From contig JAQFVV010012405.1 in the NCBI GenBank assembly GCA_028023455.1, forward strand, positions 1,199,677 through 1,263,676: a stretch of DNA of 64,000 bases, given 5' to 3'. Position 1 is the first letter of the stretch; each line of letters opens with the position of its first letter. Below are positions 56,930 through 64,000 of this stretch, piece after piece. The notes under the pieces are model-generated. The model did not search any database. It was not told where the DNA came from and saw only the letters and a list, made by a program, of their open reading frames with translations. The position numbers and the translations under genes are program-made. The stretch comes from Epiperipatus broadwayi. Its lineage: Eukaryota > Onychophora > Udeonychophora > Euonychophora > Peripatidae.

Positions 56930-57530
56930 AATTGTTTAATATATTCATTATACTTATACTCAATTATTTGTGATATAAAAAATATTAAAATAACAATTTT
57001 TTGCCATTACTTGTGATATATATATATAACTAATATCATTAAAGGAATATTGATAAGAATAGGTTTTTTTCGTTAAATTTATGGATATGATAATCTTATT
57101 AGAAGCACAATATTTACTTCCAAGTTTTGATGTAGATAGTAAAATTTATAAGCAGTAGAAAATTCTGATTTAAACACACCCATGTGTATAAATTGCAGAG
57201 TATAACACATATATAATTATATTCATATATTTATCTACAGTTTAATGTAAAAAATATACACATTCCAGCATCAATAAAAATAACTGGCAAAAAAAAACAC
57301 ATTTTGATTATATGAAATAGATATTTTTAATATACATATTGTACCCTTGCCAAAAAACTATCCTCTGAACAAAGAATCCGAATAACTAAGATATAACAAT
57401 AGCGAACTGCAACGGGGTTACATAAACAATGACTATTAAAATAATATTATTCTGACTAACTCTAGATACATTATTAAGATACAATATCTAACAAAATAAT
57501 ATTTTCCAATAATTAAATATAATAAATTTA
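56930..57530. other. Downstream non-coding sequence
   Basis: AT-rich, nothing recognised. Confidence 0.45.
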
Positions 57531-57532
57531 AT

Positions 57533-58185
57533 AGATTAAATTTAAAGTTATAAATATTAATTCTTATTAAGCGCAATGTCAGCACGTAATACTTATATAA
57601 AGCTAAAACTTTAGTACATGCGCCTTGAGTGCTTAATTTTAGCAAGAGAGACTTCTACAAATCATAACACGAGATTTGACTTTATAAAGGTAAGAGGGAC
57701 CCTCTTATCTCTAACCTATTTTTCTTAATTATATAGGCAAATCTAAAGCATTTTGGATTTGGGAGCATGAAGCTAATAAATTCTTCACTGATTAAGTCCA
57801 CTATTTCTATTAAACATTAACATTCGCAAAATCTTTCGATTTACAACGAGTCAATATTCAGATATTAAATTTAGAAATATTTTGAATCAATTTAAAGTTA
57901 TAAATATTAATTCTTATTAAGCGCAATGTCAGCACGTAATACTTATATAAAGCTAAAACTTTAGTACATGAGCCTTGAGTGCTTAATTTTAGCAAGAGAG
58001 ACCTAATCAGAAAAGAATTTATTAGCTTCATGCTCCCAAATCAAAATGCTTTAGATTTGCCTATATAATTAAAAAAAATAGATTAGAGATAAGAGGGTCC
58101 CTCTTTATAAAGTCGAATCTCGTGTTATGATTTGTAGAGGTCTCTCTTGATAAAATTAAGCACTCAAGGTGCATGTACTAGATTA
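57533..58185. mobile_element. Complex repeat with nested direct and inverted copies
   Basis: A segment of about 115 bp (aatttaaagttataaatatt ... AGCGCAATGTCAGCACGTAA ... gagtgcttaattttagcaag) occurs at about 57537 and again, nearly identical, at about 57889. The segment between (57645-57785: catgaagctaataaattctt and neighbours) recurs inverted at 58010-58150. The end (58139-58181) is an inverted copy of the gccttgagtgcttaatttta part. It looks like a foldback element that captured or regenerated one of its own arms. No open frame. Confidence 0.8.
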
Positions 58186-58189
58186 AATT

Positions 58190-61100
58190 TAATAAAACTT
58201 ATATTTACAATAAATAATTAGGGTTCCAAATATAATACTCAATCCATACATTTTACTAATAAATTCAATTTATAAACTTGCTTAGTATTATAAATAAAAT
58301 ATGGTTCTATCAAAATAACAAAAATAATTATAAAATTCTTAACATGAGACACTCAGTAAGGTACACTGGCTTAAACATTGATGATACATCCCAAAAGATA
58401 CATTCCCAATGGCATAAGAATATTACCCCACTAAATTCACATAACAGAAATACTATATAATACTCCCATGTCTTAAAAACACATCTAATAATCCTAAAAT
58501 ATGATTTATAAACTTATTAGAGAAATAACAATAATTTATTTAATATTTCTTTAATAAAATACTAATTGGGCATTTAACATTAACTAATAATTTCTTACAT
58601 ATCATCTTTCAATAGAAACTTTACAATTCTCCCAAAATAATAATAATAATAATCTCAGGATCATTTCTAACAAACTAATAATAAAATGAATGAAGTAATT
58701 AACACTCTGTAATTAAATATGATGAAGGATTTTACATGTTGTCTAATTACTCTTTCAAAATAATAACAATAAGCAGCTAAAAGAACTTAATGACTCTCAA
58801 TATTAAATCTACTTAGTAATTAAAATTTGGCAATGAAACATGAATAATATAATAAAATTTTAAATAAATATTGTACAATCTTTGTTTGTTTAATGTGGCA
58901 TTCTGAAACAAAAGTAATGTATTTGAATTTATGGCAATATCAAGTATATCTTTCATTGGTGTTGTATCAGTTTAAAAATAATTACCAATGAACATATCTT
59001 CTACAACAATAATAATATACTTTGTTATTTAATCAGATATAATAAAAATAATATCTAAGTAATCTTAAGGAATCATGCCAAATAAGTAATATTTCAAATT
59101 ATTAATTTCTGCGAATCATACATGTAAAATGAAAAATCAAATAAACAACATGCAGTTAAATTACAACATGACTAGAATATATATTTCAAAAACAGTTAAA
59201 TTTATATATAAATTAACAATATTGTACTGTTACAATAAATTGATAATGTTATATATATATATATACACACACACATTGTAACAGTCAGTTCGTGTATCTC
59301 GCTAACACACTGCAGAATTCAAACCCCAGACCCGAAACTCAACACTCTAGGAGGGATTGCCTTCTAGACATCCTAAGTTTGAATCTAAAGTCTAGACTCT
59401 ATAGCACCACCTACATGATAATGCGCCTGACACTACTAATACCATAGTTTCTTGCCAGTGCCGGTCATCAGAGAGAAGCAAGAGACTCTATATTACACTA
59501 CATCATTAGGTTCGCTAACTAAAGACTATGGATGGTACAAATATATATATACAAAAAAGGTGAAATAGACCAGAGTAATGGTGTGGATCACAGAAAATAA
59601 ATAAATATATTCAAACTAATTAAAATTTAAATATGGTTTATTAATTAAACATTATAAACCAGCATTGTCTGAATAAGCCAGACCATGCCGTCAACTCATT
59701 AAAAGATAAATATCTATTTGGAATAAATTTAATAAAGTGCTATTTATGCTAATGGCTTGTTAATTTATATAGACTCTCTACATCTCAGGTCAACTGCTTA
59801 GATAATATAATAATGCGCTTAAACAAAAGTACAGTTACATAAAGAAAGGTTGATTTCAAGATATGTGAGGCTTATGGGAATATAACAAGTGTTTGCTTAA
59901 ATCAATTTATACATTTAACATTTGAGAAAAAACTTGTATTGAACTCAAGAATAGTGCAGACGAAAGCTCATTGCGCTAGAGGCATGGAAGTGGTTAAGAT
60001 GTGGGCAATTGAATAAAATATTTTAATATTTACAACAGAATGGTGGTACTAGTGGAGAATCAATATATAGAATGGAGTGCAGTACATTAAAACCGTGGCT
60101 TTGTGAAATAAAATAAAAGTTCATACATTATATCAGCCACTCATTGTAGCTTACATTAAATTACATATATTTAGTGGTAATCCTTCCAGGCCCATGGCAT
60201 AGAGCAAAATTATCACCCAAAACAACTATTTAAACATGAAAATTAAAAAATGTAAAGGTATACCTAAAATTAATTGCTGTACATACTGTCTAGTTAGAAT
60301 TTAATGAAAATTAAAATTATTCTTTTAAAAACATAAAATTAAAATATAAGTGATTTTACATATTCTATTAAAAATTTACACCCATTGATTTCAAAACTTA
60401 CACTTTCTTTCAAGATAACATTAAGCAGTATCTTATTAGTGCCAATAGATTTATTATGTTTTGTAATACCATGCAAGGTTGTTTTGCCCTCAATCTGGTG
60501 AACTATGAATTTCTTTATAAGAGCAGCACTTGTATTAGAAGTCAACAAAAAATTCTTGTCTGTCCTTTTCACAAATGATCATCTCAATGACATTTTCACC
60601 TGTCATTTGTTATTGATTAATCCAGATTAGCAAAAGTTTCCATTTGATTCATAATGTTACAATGTAAAATTTTCAACCTGGAATCCTACTTACATACTTT
60701 TTAACTCATTATCTAAAAGTAATATAAGGAACTGATTTAGTATTCAGTATAAAATTATCACATGATCATCACTTCTCCTATCTCTTCTAGAAATCTTTTT
60801 TAATACTGACAAGTTTTTTGATTCTATTTTTCTAATTCATAATTAAAATTAATATTTCTATGGGTATGAATTTTTTTTAAAAAAAACTAATAAAAATGAA
60901 CATATTTCAGAAGTAAAACTAAATGCAAATAAGTTCACAAAATATGATGAAGATTTTGATGTTTAATTCAAACTCCAAATGCTTTGTAATGTCTTACATA
61001 TACATGTGATATATCATCCAATGGCAATTGATATTTCAGTCAGTGATATGTATTGATTTAACAATTCCATATTGAAATGGAAACTTTCCAATTCCTTTCT

Positions 61101-62180
61101 GTTTCACCATCAACCTAATGACCTACTCGTCTGAACTAGTTTCGAACCTATTTTAAATGCCAAAATGTGATATATAAGTCGAGTGGTAAAATTTGCTAGC
61201 ATGGCCACTTGAATGGCATCATCCATTTACATATGAAAGTACGCTATAATTAGACAGGATTGATAAAATTATAGCATAGAAAATGCTCATAATTTGTTAT
61301 AAAATGTTTTATTAATGTATCAGTCAATTCTGAATTTTATATTTGTATGTGGATGGATAATTTAAACCTTGGAATAATGACATAATGATTTGTATATATA
61401 TTTAAGATTAAATAGAATTAGTATAAAATGTTTTCTTAAAAATATGTTTGTGGTTTTCTGATTTAATGTTTTATAGATATAACTGAAACTAAAGTATTTT
61501 TTATAAGATCTGTCAAATTTGTTTTTTTTTTTTTAAAACAAACAATATAGAGAAAGAAAATATGTTAAAAGTTATTTATATTAAGTTAAAATAAAAGTCA
61601 TCGGTTTATAATTAAATGGGAATTTTGTGTAAACAAAAAATCAATTAGTGACCACACCTGGGTTGGGTAAAAGTAAAATTTAGTTTACTGATTGAATTTG
61701 TTTGCAACAAAAGAATTTATCATTAAATCAGAATGTTGTTACTATCTGCTAGGCCTTAAAAATTTATAACATCTAAAAAAGGAATTTAATTAATGAAATC
61801 GGAATCAAAATGATATAATTTATATATTTAATTAAAATTTTTTTAAAGTAAATGAAATATAACACCTCAGAGACATTATCAGTAGTAGAAAATCAGATTC
61901 TATGATTTTGTTTAATTAAAAGTCAATTGGTCCTGAGGCAAACGAAATTCCAAAAGGTGTTAAGGCTTGGTAGGTGGAAATGTATAAATAGGGTAGATTT
62001 TAAGCGGGGGGAAAAACTCCATTTTCTTTGAAGAGCTGTTATTATCCAAGCTAAAATTATTAATTTTGCTATGTCCTGCTAAAAAAGGCAAGAATTTGCT
62101 GCCTTTCCCATGATGAAACGTCTAAGTTTGACCCACCCAAGGCCGAAGCAACAACCAATGTTGCCCTAACAAGCTTATAA
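58190..62180. other. Downstream non-coding sequence
   Basis: AT-rich. 59270-59480 is locally richer in GC (ctcgctaacacactgcagaa, then ccagtgccggtcatcagaga) and may be an old repeat. A (TA)n/(CA)n run precedes it at 59250. No coding or RNA gene was recognised. Confidence 0.4.
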
Positions 62181-62185
62181 CAAAT

Positions 62186-62372
62186 AGATGATGCCATAAA
62201 CTGCTAAAAAGAACTTACCATCATTCCAATTCAAGCACCTCAGTCCAGGTATAGGAATACCATCTTAAATCATCTCCCAACTAAATAGAAGATGCCATAA
62301 TCCGCTAAAAAGAACTCACCTTCATTCCAGCTCGAGTAACTCCAGTCCAGCTATAGGAGGACCATTTTGAAT
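62186..62372. repeat. Two-unit tandem repeat, about 99-bp period
   Basis: ATAGATGATGCCATAAACTG at 62187 and atagaagatgccataatccg at 62285 begin two diverged units. They share gctaaaaagaactyacc, catcattccaattc/cttcattccagctc and agtccaggtatagga/agtccagctatagga. Confidence 0.85.
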
Positions 62373-64000
62373 ATTAATTAAAATCTCAGAGCTCTGTGTA
62401 AAATCTGAAATGATCATTATTTCTTTAAAATACAGGTTAGCTAAATTGTCTTATAAATAATATTTCAATTCTATAAATGACCTACTTATGCTAAATTTCT
62501 TTATTAATTTAATGTTTTGCTATATAACTTAATCACTGCAGTATATTTACTTTTCTTTTGCTTATTTTAATTAATATTAATTATGCCTGTGTCTTGAAAT
62601 GGCACGCATTTAGTTACAAAATATGTATTTTTAAGATATTATTTAAAGTCTTCATATTGTTATTAATTATAGCGTCATTTAGCGTGCTGTTTTGAAACCC
62701 TATTTTATAAATAATGGCGACCCTTTTGTGCTCATTGTTATTTTGTCATATGTAAATTAATTAATATAAATATAAAATGTGGCTTATAAATTCAGATTTT
62801 CAGCCTTTTATTATTATGTTACTAAAAATTAAACTAGCCTGGAGTGTAATCATAAGTATATTTTTCTTATTAAACTATTTATAAGTCCCTTAAATATACT
62901 TTCCCCCTTAAGAGTTTATTAATTATAGATAACTGAAGAGATTGAACGGGATAAAGTAAAGTATATATATATATTCTCATCAGTAGCATATATGCATTTT
63001 TCATGCTATAGAAGAGTTGGCTCTTTTGATCAGGCTGATAAACTAGTGTTCACGTAATATATGGAATTTTATTTATAATATACTTCGGCTTGGCGGATGT
63101 GAAATTTATTAATATTTTATCATTGTGCTGTTTTTTATATATATATAAGATGGAGCCATGGTAAGTCCAGCCCATCTTCCTCTCTTATGGGTAGTGCAGT
63201 AGCTAAGACTGAGCTAAGGGCCAGATTAGCACTAAGTCCCCTGCCTCTTATGAACCAAATAAAGGTTCCCTTTTAGCAGCATGATGATCGGTCATTGGGT
63301 AAACCAGTGTTGGTCACGAAAACCCTAAAATCTATTCATCCATCCACAGAGCCACTTTATTATTATATTTTACTTGTGCGTAGCATATTACTAAAATCTT
63401 TATAGCCAACTCTACCTCCCTAATATGCAGTCTTCGGCATTGAACCGAAGCATTCTTGAAAACCTGTTCGATCTAAAGCTATCTGGGATGCTTTTTACGC
63501 CCATATTTAATATATAAATTTGTCATATTCAGATGTATTATTAAGCTTTACTCCAGACTTGGTTTGATTACATGTATAATAGCCACTCAAATTGATGATG
63601 AAAGGGCATAACTAATAAGTGGAATGTAGTGATTTATTATATAGCATAATATTTAGCTCCATTAAATAATAGCCACAAATTTTATTTTACCAAAGTATCA
63701 ACTATTGTTTGTACAATTGCCTAGATTAATGCTGCTTAGTCAGTAAATAAAAATGCCTGCATGCATTATCCAACGCTAATAAATGGGTTATATCAAAATA
63801 TATATGTAATTGTCAATAAATATATTACTAATTCATCCTATGTCAGTTTCTCTCTCATTATTGAATCAATCCAATTCACTAATTGATCATAGCTATTCAT
63901 TAGTAAAACCCCTATTAATTAAATATATTAGATTTTATCATGGGAATGTCTAGTATTAAATTTGTTAATATATATGTTTAAGTCCATGAATCTCATTGTC
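62373..64000. other. Downstream non-coding sequence
   Basis: AT-rich apart from 63150-63340, a GC-richer block (ccatggtaagtccagcccat, then ctaagggccagattagcact) with an AATAAAG. It gave no recognisable protein on either strand and may be a repeat or a non-coding exon. Confidence 0.4.

Noticed and set aside
56769-56963. 64-codon open frame on the minus strand
   Set aside because: It lies in a truncated copy of repeat family B, and the same frame is not kept in other copies.
1-64000. CRISPR array, operons, bacterial promoters or terminators
   Set aside because: This is animal DNA with spliced genes. The repeats seen are satellites, microsatellites and mobile elements, without spacer-repeat regularity.

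Overview
The window is strongly AT-rich eukaryotic DNA with long introns. It carries one recognisable host gene, the 3' part of a Wnt ligand gene on the + strand. Nearly everything else is non-coding sequence full of decayed mobile elements. A Wnt2-like gene, GT-AG introns, Penelope-like and LINE retroelements, mariner relics and tRNA-derived SINEs indicate an animal, most likely an invertebrate. The phylum cannot be fixed from the sequence alone.

Host gene: three coding exons (7564-7817, 17575-17843, 49755-50216) join in frame with correct splice phases. They give about 327 residues with 24 cysteines, the CHGxSGSC acylation motif and a natural stop. Wording such as MADF after the acylation site and NPTKNDLVYxExSPDYC matches Wnt2. 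The exon for the signal peptide was not found. The introns are about 9.8 kb and 31.9 kb. The 3' end of the middle exon, with its splice donor, has been tandemly duplicated 173 bp into the intron.

Layout: 0-7.5 kb is upstream or intron sequence with a pure 1.48 kb TTC tract. 7.8-17.6 kb (intron) holds a Penelope-type relic, foldback elements and a SINE. 17.8-49.8 kb (intron) holds LINE, Penelope and mariner relics, a 3.25 kb Penelope-like element with inverted arms, a SINE with clear target duplications, many foldback elements and a decayed tandem LINE pair. 50.2-64 kb is 3' UTR and downstream sequence with a 2.9 kb satellite-like array, foldback elements and simple repeats.

Most notable: three unrelated repeat families each carry a type I hammerhead ribozyme motif. 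Family A is a tandem array of about 408-bp units at 52.2-55.0 kb (three units in one orientation, four inverted) with seven identical ribozymes. Family B is a foldback family with seven copies across the window. Family C is another foldback family with a possible pol III promoter. All three share one architecture: a short helix I, a 3-nt bulge on its 5' strand, an outer helix I, and a very short helix III with a 2-nt loop. This looks like a set of retrozyme-like, circular-RNA-type elements in one locus. One array unit contains a 13-base match to the Illumina adapter, so the assembled array structure needs caution.
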